A DNA stretch of 64,000 bases from DAOSEC01 sp035362935. Its GTDB lineage: Bacteria > Bacillota_I > Bacilli_A > ML615J-28 > CAG-313. The DNA lies in the NCBI GenBank assembly GCA_035362935.1, contig DAOSEC010000003.1, forward strand, positions 33,417 to 97,416, in the 5' to 3' direction. The notes under the pieces are model-generated. The model had not been told where the DNA came from. It did no database searches and was given only the letters and a program-made list of their open reading frames with translations. The stretch's first letter is position 1, and the number at the start of each line of letters is the position of its first letter. Both the position numbers and the translations under genes were made by a program. This document shows, piece after piece, positions 8,678-17,895 of this stretch.

Positions 8678-10064
8678 GTTTTTCCAAAATGATCTCGCAT
8701 ATTACATTGTTTCTGGAGTTTTGGCTTTATTAGTCATGTTTGGCATTTTCTTAATGAGTAAAGTCGAAAAAGCTCGTTTGGGAAATGGAATAAGTGCATT
8801 CAGCATGTTGCTTGCAATTATAATTACTTTATTGAGACATGAAATATTAAGTGTTTATGCACTATATATTTTCTTAGCCATTGGGGCTGTGATTGGATTA
8901 TTCATTGCTATTAAAGTCAAGATGATTGAAACCCCGCAATTAATTGCGATGCTAAATGGTCTTGGTGGCTTGGCCTCCACAATCGTAGGTGGTTTTGCCT
9001 TATTAAAGATTGGTGCAAATGGCGATGTATTTAGTCAAATGACTGCAATCATTGCTCTTTTAATCGGAAGTATTACTTTTATTGGAAGTTTGGTTGCTGC
9101 CTTAAAACTTGCAAGAAAAATGACGCAAAAACCGATTAACTTACCACATCACTCGTTGATACTTGGTTGTTTATTAGTGCTCATTTTTGTTTTAATAATT
9201 TTAACTGCATTTGATTTGATAGCTCCAATTTTCGTTTTAATGATTGCTGTTATCTTGTCAGGATTATTTGGCTTCATATTTACAATCAAAATTGGTGGAG
9301 CTGATATGCCAATCACCATTTCGCTATTAAATAGTTTATCCGGTGTTGCTGGAGCCATTACCGGACTAGCAATTGGAGATATATTACTTGTATCGATTGG
9401 TGGAATTGTAGGTGCCTCTGGATTGTTATTAACACAAATCATGTGTAGAGCAATGAATAGAAAGTTGTTTGATATTCTTCTCGGAAAAACAAGTTCAAAA
9501 GGAAGTCAAGAACAAAAAATCGAAGTTGAAGAAAAGGTGCAAACAAATGTAGTCATAACCGATCCAGTCGCTGTTATCAAACAAGCCAAAAATGTTATCA
9601 TTGTACCAGGATATGGAATGGCAATTGCACAAGCTCAATATCAAGTAAAAGAGCTAGCTGACTTATTAAAAGAGCAAGGCGCAAGTGTGAAATTTGCTAT
9701 ACATCCTGTTGCCGGTAGAATGCCTGGTCACATGAATGTATTGCTTGCAGAAGTAGATGTTGATTATGATGATTTGTTCGAAATGGATGCCATTAATCCT
9801 GAATTTGAGAATGCAGATGTCACAATTGTTGTTGGTGCAAATGACGTATTAAACCCTGCGGCAAGAAATCAACCAGATACTCCTTTGTATGGTATGCCAA
9901 TTCTCAATGTGGATGAATCCAAAGAGGTATTTATTTTCAATTTTGATTTAAAACCTGGTTATTCTGGTGTAAATAATCCATTGTACCAAAAATCTAATGT
10001 TCACCTGTTTTTAGGAAATGCAAAAGATACATTAAGAGGGTTCTTAGAAAGTTTGAAAGGGTAA
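8670..10064 (+). CDS. pntB: NAD(P) transhydrogenase subunit beta
   Basis: PntB combines the remaining membrane helices (about nine, residues 10-270) with the soluble NADP(H)-binding domain III at the C-terminus. Domain III shows VIIVPGYGMAIAQAQ, HPVAGRMPGHMNVLLAE, GANDVLNPAA and FNFDLKPGYSGVNNPLY, all classical family motifs. I chose ATG 8670 (464 residues) over TTG 8661 because it gives the usual N-terminus and a translationally coupled 8-nt overlap with pntAB. The terminator directly behind makes pntAA-AB-B a self-contained operon. Confidence 0.94.
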   Translation: MIEFFQNDLAYYIVSGVLALLVMFGIFLMSKVEKARLGNGISAFSMLLAIIITLLRHEILSVYALYIFLAIGAVIGLFIAIKVKMIETPQLIAMLNGLGGLASTIVGGFALLKIGANGDVFSQMTAIIALLIGSITFIGSLVAALKLARKMTQKPINLPHHSLILGCLLVLIFVLIILTAFDLIAPIFVLMIAVILSGLFGFIFTIKIGGADMPITISLLNSLSGVAGAITGLAIGDILLVSIGGIVGASGLLLTQIMCRAMNRKLFDILLGKTSSKGSQEQKIEVEEKVQTNVVITDPVAVIKQAKNVIIVPGYGMAIAQAQYQVKELADLLKEQGASVKFAIHPVAGRMPGHMNVLLAEVDVDYDDLFEMDAINPEFENADVTIVVGANDVLNPAARNQPDTPLYGMPILNVDESKEVFIFNFDLKPGYSGVNNPLYQKSNVHLFLGNAKDTLRGFLESLKG

Positions 10065-10080
10065 TTTTTACCCTTTTTTC
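10056..10080 (+). terminator. Terminator of the pnt operon
   Basis: Stem AAAGGGTA (10056-10063) pairs with TACCCTTT (10069-10076) and ends in T. It begins inside the last codons of pntB. Confidence 0.85.
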
Positions 10081-10122
10081 TTTTGTTAATTTGGATAATA
10101 AACTGTCATTAAGTGTCGAAAC

Positions 10123-10149
10123 ACATCAATGAATAGGTTCGTTGTATTT
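10123..10149 (+). repeat. 27-bp direct repeat, right copy
   Basis: Exact copy of 7096-7122, including the last codons and stop of nadE but detached from the gene. It ends 4 nt before the -35 of the valS promoter, marking the right junction of the 3.0-kb pnt segment. Confidence 0.9.
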
Positions 10150-10153
10150 ATTC

Positions 10154-10182
10154 TTTACAAATCGATTTGGATTTGATATAAT
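10154..10182 (+). promoter_or_regulatory. valS promoter
   Basis: TTTACA (10154-10159) and TATAAT (10177-10182) are spaced by 17 nt. Transcription should start near 10189, leaving a leader of about 255 nt. Confidence 0.85.
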
Positions 10183-10188
10183 ATGATT

Positions 10189-10430
10189 TAGAAATTCGAT
10201 GAAGAGGAAGAGTATATTTATACTAGCTTTACAGAAAGAAACGGGTGATGAAACGTTTCATGATAGGTAAATAGAAGGTAGCCTTGGAGAAGTATATGGG
10301 AAATCATAGTACTGTATATCGTTTGTAACGCGTTAAGTTACTTGAGTGCATTGATTTGTTAAAAAATCAATGAATGAAGGTGGTACCACGGATTAAAACG
10401 TTCGTCCTTTTTTAGGACGAACGTTTTTTA
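10189..10430 (+). promoter_or_regulatory. T-box riboswitch (tRNA-Val) of valS
   Basis: The leader ends with the T-box core GAAGGTGGTACCACGG (10376-10391), whose TGGT can pair with the ACCA end of an uncharged tRNA. An intrinsic terminator follows: AAAACGTTCGTCCT (10395-10408) pairs with AGGACGAACGTTTT (10414-10427), then T. Upstream lie AGAGTA and GGTGATGAAA, stem I elements. A candidate specifier GTA (valine) at 10278-10280 sits in AAGGTAGCC. Uncharged tRNA-Val would favour the antiterminator and let valS be transcribed. The specifier is inferred from position; I did not fold the RNA. Confidence 0.9.
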
Positions 10431-10444
10431 TAGGAGGAAACAAC

Positions 10445-13069
10445 ATGTTTAACGAACTTTTAAAACCAAAGTATGATTTTTTAGAGGTAGAACAAAACCG
10501 CTATCAGAGCTGGAATAAATCTGGCTATTTTAACTCTGGAGACATTACGAGAAAACCATATACCGTCGTAATCCCACCTCCAAATGTCACAGGAAAGTTG
10601 CATTTAGGTCATGCATGGGATACCGCGTTACAAGATATCATCATTCGAAAAAAACGAATGGAAGGATATGACGCACTTTGGCTACCTGGGATGGATCATG
10701 CTGGTATCGCAACCCAAGCCAAGATTGAAGAAAAATTACGAAAAGACGGAATCAGTCGTTACGATTTAGGTCGTGAGCGCTTTTTAGACGTAGCTTGGAG
10801 TTGGAAAGAAGAATATGCCCAAGCAATCAGAAGTCAATGGGCAACCTTAGGGTTATCTTTAGATTATAACAAAGAGCGCTTTACATTAGATGAAGGATTA
10901 AACGAGGCAGTCAATCATGTCTTTATCAAATTGTATGAAGAAGGATTGATTTACCGTGGATACCGCATTATCAACTGGGATTGCCAATCAAAAACGGCAC
11001 TATCGAATGTTGAGGTAGAATACAAAGACATTGAAGGAGCATTCTATCATTTTAACTACCTATTAGAAGATGGAAGTGGACATTTGACGATTGCAACAAC
11101 GCGTCCGGAAACGATGTTTGGGGATGTTGCGTTAATGGTTCATCCAGATGATACGAGATTTCAAGCTTATGTAGGAAAAAAAGTATATATTCCAACGACA
11201 AACCGCTTGATACCGGTTATTACGGATCATTATGTTGATATGGAATTTGGAACTGGGGTTGTGAAAGTAACACCAGCTCACGATCCAAATGACTTTGAAG
11301 TTGGCATAAGACACGGGTTAGACCAACCGCTTTGTATGGAAGAAGATGGCAAAATGAACGATCTTGCTGGTAACTATTCAGGGCTAGACCGATTTGCTTG
11401 TCGAAAACAATTGGTTGAGGATTTGCTTAAAGCAAACCAATGTCCAAAGATCGAAAAGATGATACACGCAGTTGGTCATAGTGAACGTACTGGAGTGATT
11501 GTGGAACCAAGATTATCAAACCAATGGTTTGTTAAAATGGACGTATTGGCTCGTGATGTTGCGAATATGCAAGCAAGTAGCGATACGAAGATTCATTTTG
11601 TTCCGGAACGATTTGAAAAAACATTCCAAAACTGGGTCGATAACACCCAAGATTGGTGTATTTCAAGACAACTATGGTGGGGACACCGTATTCCTGCTTA
11701 TTATAAGGATGATAACATTTACGTTGGTTTAACACCACCGGATGCAACTTGGGTTCAAGATGATGATGTCCTAGACACTTGGTTTTCAAGTGCGTTATGG
11801 CCGTTTTCAACCTTAGGTTGGCCACACGAGACTCCAGATTTATCAAGATACTTTCCAACCGATACGCTTGTCACTGGATATGACATCATATTCTTTTGGG
11901 TAGCTCGTATGGCGTTTCAATCCAAACACTTTATGAATAGCCGTCCGTTCAAACATGTGTTGATACATGGGCTCATTCGCGACGAACAAGGGAGAAAAAT
12001 GTCAAAATCCCTCGGAAATGGTGTTGACCCAATGGACTTAGTAGAACAGTATGGAGCAGATAGTTTACGCTATTTTCTAACGACCAATGCAAGTCCTGGA
12101 CAAGATTTGCGATTTAGTGATGAAAAGATTGCATCAAGTTGGAATTACATCAATAAAATATGGAATATTTCACGCTTCATTCAAATGAATTTAGATGCAT
12201 TCAATTATCAAAATGAAGCGATCAATGAATCGATGTTATCCACAATTGACCGCTGGATTTTAAGCCAAATGAATGAATTAATCGATACCGTAGACGATCT
12301 TTATGAACGATTTGAATTTGGTGAGTTAGCAAAACTGATTTACAATTTTGTATGGGACGATTTCGCAAGTTGGTATATTGAATTGACAAAAGTCGTATTT
12401 TCGACTGGGTCGCATGATCAAAAAATCAATACTTGTGCAGTTTTAAAACATGTGTTAACAACAATTTTAAAATTATTACACCCAATCATTCCGTTTGTTA
12501 CCGATGCAGTTTATGAAGTGTTCTATCAAACTTCAATTATGACTTCAGCATGGCCAACACCATTTGCCAATGTCAATGGGTATGATACGGAACTTATGCG
12601 AGCATTGTTTGATACGATTACATCCGTTCGCAATATTCGTTCTCTGAAAAACGTGGTTCCAAGCAAACCAGTGGAGTTAATCCTTTCTGTAAGCGATCGA
12701 GCATTAAAAGAAGCGCTTATGAGTCATTCGAATTATTTGACGCGATTTACGAATGCAGATCCGCTTCGCATCACCAATCAATCCGATACCGCAGAAGATA
12801 TGGTAGTTGAAGTTTTGACCAATGTTACGGTTATGATTCCATTATCTGGACTGATTGATGTGGAAAAAGAAATTGAAAAATTAGAAAACGATTTGGTAAA
12901 ACTAGAAGAAGAAATCAAGCGAAGCAAACAAATGCTTGAAAATCCAAGATTTGTTGAAAAAGCTCCAGCACAAAAAGTAACATTAGAACAAGATAAATTA
13001 GATAATTACATACAACAGTTAGAAGAAACAAAAAAACGTATGCTTGAGATCAAAGCACTCAGAAAATAG
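10445..13069 (+). CDS. valS: Valyl-tRNA synthetase
   Basis: ValS attaches valine to tRNA-Val. At 874 residues it is full length, with the class I motifs HLGH (53-56, after PPPNVTGK) and KMSKS (about 518-522). The CP1 editing region includes TTRPETMFGDVA, and DWCISRQLWWG is present. A C-terminal coiled coil (about 800-874), typical of ValS, clamps the tRNA. The ribosome-binding site is AGGAGG. Expression is controlled by the T-box leader. folC starts 11 nt behind the stop, so valS-folC-radC is probably one unit. Confidence 0.98.
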   Translation: MFNELLKPKYDFLEVEQNRYQSWNKSGYFNSGDITRKPYTVVIPPPNVTGKLHLGHAWDTALQDIIIRKKRMEGYDALWLPGMDHAGIATQAKIEEKLRKDGISRYDLGRERFLDVAWSWKEEYAQAIRSQWATLGLSLDYNKERFTLDEGLNEAVNHVFIKLYEEGLIYRGYRIINWDCQSKTALSNVEVEYKDIEGAFYHFNYLLEDGSGHLTIATTRPETMFGDVALMVHPDDTRFQAYVGKKVYIPTTNRLIPVITDHYVDMEFGTGVVKVTPAHDPNDFEVGIRHGLDQPLCMEEDGKMNDLAGNYSGLDRFACRKQLVEDLLKANQCPKIEKMIHAVGHSERTGVIVEPRLSNQWFVKMDVLARDVANMQASSDTKIHFVPERFEKTFQNWVDNTQDWCISRQLWWGHRIPAYYKDDNIYVGLTPPDATWVQDDDVLDTWFSSALWPFSTLGWPHETPDLSRYFPTDTLVTGYDIIFFWVARMAFQSKHFMNSRPFKHVLIHGLIRDEQGRKMSKSLGNGVDPMDLVEQYGADSLRYFLTTNASPGQDLRFSDEKIASSWNYINKIWNISRFIQMNLDAFNYQNEAINESMLSTIDRWILSQMNELIDTVDDLYERFEFGELAKLIYNFVWDDFASWYIELTKVVFSTGSHDQKINTCAVLKHVLTTILKLLHPIIPFVTDAVYEVFYQTSIMTSAWPTPFANVNGYDTELMRALFDTITSVRNIRSLKNVVPSKPVELILSVSDRALKEALMSHSNYLTRFTNADPLRITNQSDTAEDMVVEVLTNVTVMIPLSGLIDVEKEIEKLENDLVKLEEEIKRSKQMLENPRFVEKAPAQKVTLEQDKLDNYIQQLEETKKRMLEIKALRK

Positions 13070-13080
13070 GTGAATACAAA

Positions 13081-14367
13081 TTGTTTACAAATGTACATGA
13101 CTTAATTAGTTGGGTGGAACACCAAAGACGGTTCTCACCCAAAATGTCACTTGAAAAAGTACAAGCTTTATGTAAAGTTTATGGCAATCCACAAGAGTCG
13201 TTTCGTTCGATTCATGTTGGAGGAACCAATGGAAAGGGTTCCGTTACCGATTATTTAAAAAATATATGTTTAGAACATGGACTACATGTTGGAACTTACA
13301 TTTCTCCATTTGTCACTCGCTTTAACGAACGCATCACTTATGATGGGGTTGACATAAGTGATGAAGATTTTCTTCGCTATGGAAACATTATTTTAAAACA
13401 GTATCCTGAAATTGAACGTTTGGGCATTGAACTTCCAACCTTCTTTGAATTTGTTACCATTTTAGCATATCTTTATTTTAAAGATATCAAAGAGCTCGAT
13501 TTGGTTATTTTCGAAGTGGGACTTGGTGGGCTCTTAGATGCAACCAACGTCATCAAACCGATGTTATCGATTATTACAAACATTTCCTATGACCATATGA
13601 ATGTATTAGGAAACACCCTAGAAAGCATTGCGATGAACAAACTTGGAATCGTAAAACCCGGAGTTGCCTTAATCAGCGGCGTAAAAGAACCATTCTTACG
13701 CACATTGTTCCAAGAAGTTGCATCGAACAAAGGGTCAAATTGTACCTTTGTGGATTATGAGGCTCTTACGATCAAAGAGATAAGTTTGCAACAAACGCTA
13801 TTTTCCTACAAACACCATAAGGATGTCGCCCTGCAAATGAAGGGATCACATCAAGCGGAAAATGCTAGTTTGGTGTTAGAAGCGATTGATTACTTAAATC
13901 AAAAAAGTAATTTCAAGTTTTCTTTGGAAAAATGTTATCAAGGGCTACAAAAAACACACTGGGTTGGTCGACTTGAGACCGTTTGTTCCAACCCAATCAT
14001 TTTACTAGATGGTGCACACAACATTGATGGTGTCAAACGATTGAGCGAATTTATCTCTTCGGTAAAACAAGATAAATTTGTGACATTGGTATTTGCGGTA
14101 TCAGCAGACAAAGAAAAAGATAAGATGATTCATCAACTAGAACCAGTGGTCGATGAGATTATATTCACGCAGTTTGCATATGAACGCAGCGACAAAGCGA
14201 ACTTAATCTATGAACTTTCAACTCATCCAAATAAACGAGTGTGTTCGAATGTCGATGAGATTATCAATGAAGTGAGCAAACAAACGGATCACTTAATTGT
14301 GTTCGCTGGTAGTTTGTATTTTGTAAGTGAGGTACGGCCAAAACTCTTAGCCCTGAATCAAAGATAA
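13081..14367 (+). CDS. folC: Folylpolyglutamate synthase/dihydrofolate synthase
   Basis: FolC adds glutamates to folates (and may join dihydropteroate to glutamate). The Mur-ligase-like fold is shown by the P-loop VGGTNGKGSV near residues 43-52, EVGLGGLLDATN (about 148-160), and the C-terminal LLDGAHNIDG (about 310). Length is 428 residues. The start is TTG with an AGGTG site 7-8 nt upstream; the first in-frame ATG would lie inside the conserved part. The valS-folC order is common in Firmicutes. Confidence 0.93.
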   Translation: MFTNVHDLISWVEHQRRFSPKMSLEKVQALCKVYGNPQESFRSIHVGGTNGKGSVTDYLKNICLEHGLHVGTYISPFVTRFNERITYDGVDISDEDFLRYGNIILKQYPEIERLGIELPTFFEFVTILAYLYFKDIKELDLVIFEVGLGGLLDATNVIKPMLSIITNISYDHMNVLGNTLESIAMNKLGIVKPGVALISGVKEPFLRTLFQEVASNKGSNCTFVDYEALTIKEISLQQTLFSYKHHKDVALQMKGSHQAENASLVLEAIDYLNQKSNFKFSLEKCYQGLQKTHWVGRLETVCSNPIILLDGAHNIDGVKRLSEFISSVKQDKFVTLVFAVSADKEKDKMIHQLEPVVDEIIFTQFAYERSDKANLIYELSTHPNKRVCSNVDEIINEVSKQTDHLIVFAGSLYFVSEVRPKLLALNQR

Positions 14368-14383
14368 AAGGAGTACATAGAGT

Positions 14384-15061
14384 TTGAAATTAATGATCAA
14401 AGAAATGCCTGAAGTAGACCGACCGCGTGAGCGACTCATCTATCACGGAGCAGAGCATTTAGCAACCCATGAGCTATTAGCCATTTTATTAAGGACTGGT
14501 TCGAAACAAGAATCAGTCCTTGATTTGGCAAAACGAGTGTTACAAGTTGTCGAAGAACTAGAAACCTTAAATGAAATGACCGTTCATGAGTTAATGGCAA
14601 TCAAAGGGATTGGCATGGCAAAAGCAGTTGAAATTTTAGCTGCGATTGAACTAGGTTCAAGAATCAAGCAAGCAAGCGGAACAAAGAAAAAAGTCACGAC
14701 TCCAGAAGATGTGTATAAATTAGTCAAAGACGAACTGATCCATAAAGATCAAGAGTATTTGATAGCAATTTATTTAAACGTCAAAAGTGAAGTGATCATG
14801 AAAAAGACGATTTATATTGGAACAATTAACGCAACCATCATACATCCACGTGAAATTTTCAAATGGGCGTATAAATATTCAAGTTTTGCGATTATATTGT
14901 GTCACAATCATCCCACTGGTGATCCAACACCGAGCAATGAAGATATTGAGATGACGAAAAAGTTAATGGCTGTTGGAGAGACAATGGGAATTAAAGTGAT
15001 TGATCATGTTGTGGTTGCGAAAAAAGGGTATTATTCGATTGGAAATCGACGTCATTTATAA
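14384..15061 (+). CDS. radC: RadC-family JAB/MPN domain protein
   Basis: This is a 225-residue RadC protein. The N-terminal helix-hairpin-helix region contains ELMAIKGIGMAKAVEI. The C-terminal JAMM metallo-fold shows the HPREIFKWA segment, then HNHPTGDPTPSNED (about 172-185), carrying the zinc-binding HxHx7-10D motif. Its cellular role is unresolved despite the historical repair name. AAGGAG (14368-14373) lies 10 nt before TTG 14384, a better distance than for ATG 14393, so I keep TTG. Confidence 0.93.
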   Translation: MKLMIKEMPEVDRPRERLIYHGAEHLATHELLAILLRTGSKQESVLDLAKRVLQVVEELETLNEMTVHELMAIKGIGMAKAVEILAAIELGSRIKQASGTKKKVTTPEDVYKLVKDELIHKDQEYLIAIYLNVKSEVIMKKTIYIGTINATIIHPREIFKWAYKYSSFAIILCHNHPTGDPTPSNEDIEMTKKLMAVGETMGIKVIDHVVVAKKGYYSIGNRRHL

Positions 15062-15094
15062 AACGCTTTCATAGAATACCGGTTCACATTTGTT

Positions 15095-15123
15095 TTGAAA
15101 TTTGATGCCTAACATGTTATAAT
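15095..15123 (+). promoter_or_regulatory. ppdK promoter
   Basis: TTGAAA (15095-15100) and TATAAT (15118-15123) are spaced by exactly 17 nt upstream of ppdK. Confidence 0.85.
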
Positions 15124-15171
15124 ATTTATAAGTGTAACATACACAGATAAAGGAAAGGAAGATTAAAAAAG

Positions 15172-17796
15172 ATGACTAAATTTGTTTACTTATTTAGAGA
15201 AGGTAATGCTTCTATGAAAAATCTTTTGGGTGGTAAGGGTGCGAACTTAGCAGAAATGACTAGTTTAGGGTTACCAGTTCCAGAAGGATTTACAGTTTCA
15301 ACCGAAGCTTGTACCAAATACTATCAAGATGGTAAAAAAATGTCGCAAGAAGTCGTAGATCAAATTTTCGCCTCGCTTGCTGATGTCGAACGAACACAAG
15401 GAAAAAAATTAGGAGATCCGAAAAATCCGCTACTCGTATCGGTACGAAGTGGTTCTAGAGCGTCTATGCCTGGGATGATGGATACGATTTTAAATCTAGG
15501 ATTAAATAGTGAAACAGTTGAAGGATTAGCCGCCTTAACAGGAAATCCTCGTTTTGCGTTTGACTCATACCGTCGTTTTATTCAAATGTTTGCTGATGTT
15601 GTAATGGACGTTGAAAAAAACAATTTTGAAAAATTACTAGAAGCGATGAAAGAAGAAAAAGGAGTTCATTTAGATACCGAACTCGATGCAGCAGATTTAA
15701 GAAAATTAGTAGGACAATTCTTAGTATTATACAAGAAATTAAAAGGGGAAGATTTCCCACAAGATCCAAAAGTTCAATTAATCGAAGCAGTCAAAGCGGT
15801 ATTCCGTTCATGGGACAACCCAAGAGCAAACGTATACCGTCGTTTGAATAACATTCCATATGACTGGGGAACAGCGGTAAACGTTCAAGCCATGGTATTT
15901 GGAAACATGGGAGATGATTCAGGTACAGGTGTTGCCTTTTCACGTAACCCAGCAACAGGGGAAGCTGAATTATACGGAGAATATCTATTCAATGCCCAAG
16001 GGGAAGATGTTGTTGCCGGAATTCGTACACCAAAACCAATTAGTGAATTAAGAGTAGACAATCCTGCATTGTATGAAGAATTTGCGAATGTTGCGAAAAA
16101 ACTAGAAGCACATTACAAAGATATGCAAGATATGGAATTTACAATTGAAAAAGGTAAATTATACATGTTACAAACTCGTAACGGGAAACGTACTGCTCAA
16201 GCTGCGTTAAAAGTTGCGATTGACTTGGTAAACGAAGGTGTATTAACGAAAAAAGAAGCGGTTTTAAAAGTAGAACCAAAATCGTTAGACGCGTTACTTC
16301 ATCCAATGTTTGATCAAGCAGCACTGAAAAAAGCAAAACCAATTACAAAAGGGTTAAATGCTTCACCAGGTGCAGCAAGTGGAACCATCGTGTTCACTGC
16401 TGAAAAAGCAAAAGAGTTAAATGCAAAAGGTAAAAAAGTAATCTTAGTACGTTTGGAAACATCACCTGAAGACATCGAAGGTATGGTTGTTTCTCAAGGT
16501 ATTTTAACTGCTCGTGGTGGTATGACTTCTCATGCAGCCGTAGTAGCACGTGGTATGGGAACATGCTGTGTTGCTGGAGCAGGTGAAGTAAAAGTAAACG
16601 AAGAAGAAAAATTCATGGTTGTCAATGGCGTTCGATATAACGAAGGTCATGCAATTTCATTGGACGGATCAACTGGTTATGTTTACGGAGAAGCAATTCC
16701 AACCGTAGCAGCATCGATCTCTGGTGATTTTGGAACATTAATGGCATGGGCAGATGAGTTTAGAGCCTTAAAGGTAAGAACCAATGCCGACAACCCAAGA
16801 GATTCTAAAGTTGCAGTTAGCTTTGGAGCAGAAGGAATCGGACTTTGCCGTACAGAACATATGTTCTTTGAAGCAGACCGAATCAAATCAGTTCGTGAAA
16901 TGATTGTTGCGAAAAACGAAGCAGACCGTAGAGCAGCATTAGAAAAATTACTTCCTTACCAAAGACAAGACTTTGTTGAGATTTATGAAGTGATGAAAGA
17001 TTTACCAGTAACCATCCGTTACTTAGATCCACCACTACATGAATTCTTACCACATACCGATGCAGAAATCGCTGATTTAGCAAACGATTTAGGCATTACG
17101 TTTGCTGAATTAAAAGCAACTGTTGAAGAATTACATGAGTTCAACCCAATGTTAGGTCATCGTGGATGCCGCTTAACTGTGACATATCCTGAAATTGCAG
17201 AAATGCAAACAAGAGCTGTCATTGAAGCAGCCATCATTGTGAACCAAAAAGGTGGACATGTAAAACCAGAAATTATGATTCCACTTGTTGGAGAAATCAA
17301 AGAATACAACTATGTGAAAGAATTTGTTGTGAAAACTGCCGAAAAAGTTATGGCAGAAAAAGGCGTACGAGTTGATTACATCGTTGGTACGATGATTGAA
17401 GTTCCAAGAGCTGCCTTAACAGCGGATGAAATTGCATCCAGTGCGGAATTCTTTAGTTTTGGAACAAACGACTTAACACAAATGACATTCGGATTTAGTC
17501 GAGATGATGCAGGGAAATTCTTAGAAGATTACTATACGAAAAAAGTATTCGAACAAGATCCATTTGCACATGTTGACACCAAAGGTGTTGGAAAACTAAT
17601 GAAGATGGCATGTGAGTTAGGTAGAGGTGTTCGTCCAAACCTTAAATTAGGTATTTGTGGAGAACATGGTGGAGATCCACTTTCTGTTGAATTCTGTCAT
17701 GCAATTGGACTAGATTATGTATCATGCTCACCATTTAGAGTTCCAATCGCTCGTTTGGCTGCAGCACATGCAAACATCTTAAATCCAAGAAAATAA
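15172..17796 (+). CDS. ppdK: Pyruvate, phosphate dikinase
   Basis: PPDK interconverts pyruvate, ATP and phosphate with PEP, AMP and pyrophosphate, a PPi-dependent glycolytic or gluconeogenic step. The 874 residues contain the N-terminal ATP-grasp domain (LLGGKGANLAEM, SVRSGSRASMPGMMDT). The swivelling phosphohistidine domain has GGMTSHAAVVARG with catalytic His454. The C-terminal PEP/pyruvate barrel has LKLGICGEHGGDP with the general-acid Cys829. It is monocistronic, with its own promoter and terminator. Adenine-rich, regular codons suggest high expression. Confidence 0.98.
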   Translation: MTKFVYLFREGNASMKNLLGGKGANLAEMTSLGLPVPEGFTVSTEACTKYYQDGKKMSQEVVDQIFASLADVERTQGKKLGDPKNPLLVSVRSGSRASMPGMMDTILNLGLNSETVEGLAALTGNPRFAFDSYRRFIQMFADVVMDVEKNNFEKLLEAMKEEKGVHLDTELDAADLRKLVGQFLVLYKKLKGEDFPQDPKVQLIEAVKAVFRSWDNPRANVYRRLNNIPYDWGTAVNVQAMVFGNMGDDSGTGVAFSRNPATGEAELYGEYLFNAQGEDVVAGIRTPKPISELRVDNPALYEEFANVAKKLEAHYKDMQDMEFTIEKGKLYMLQTRNGKRTAQAALKVAIDLVNEGVLTKKEAVLKVEPKSLDALLHPMFDQAALKKAKPITKGLNASPGAASGTIVFTAEKAKELNAKGKKVILVRLETSPEDIEGMVVSQGILTARGGMTSHAAVVARGMGTCCVAGAGEVKVNEEEKFMVVNGVRYNEGHAISLDGSTGYVYGEAIPTVAASISGDFGTLMAWADEFRALKVRTNADNPRDSKVAVSFGAEGIGLCRTEHMFFEADRIKSVREMIVAKNEADRRAALEKLLPYQRQDFVEIYEVMKDLPVTIRYLDPPLHEFLPHTDAEIADLANDLGITFAELKATVEELHEFNPMLGHRGCRLTVTYPEIAEMQTRAVIEAAIIVNQKGGHVKPEIMIPLVGEIKEYNYVKEFVVKTAEKVMAEKGVRVDYIVGTMIEVPRAALTADEIASSAEFFSFGTNDLTQMTFGFSRDDAGKFLEDYYTKKVFEQDPFAHVDTKGVGKLMKMACELGRGVRPNLKLGICGEHGGDPLSVEFCHAIGLDYVSCSPFRVPIARLAAAHANILNPRK

Positions 17797-17806
17797 GGAT
17801 ATTTTT

Positions 17807-17838
17807 GAAAATGAGGTTTTATAAACCTCATTTTTTAT
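17807..17838 (+). terminator. Terminator of ppdK
   Basis: Stem AAAATGAGGTTT pairs with AAACCTCATTTT (17823-17834), followed by T. Confidence 0.9.
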
Positions 17839-17895
17839 ATTTTACCAATAAAATCAATGTTTCAAACGTATATATAGTGTAAAGAGGTGAACCAT

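Noticed and set aside
8369..8680. Possible Mycoplasma-type code (TGA as Trp)
   Set aside because: pntAB and the sigma gene end in TGA with coupled downstream starts, and Trp is encoded by TGG throughout; reading through TGA would fuse genes.
10189..10430. tRNA-like gene upstream of valS
   Set aside because: The conserved core and terminator identify a T-box leader; no cloverleaf is present.
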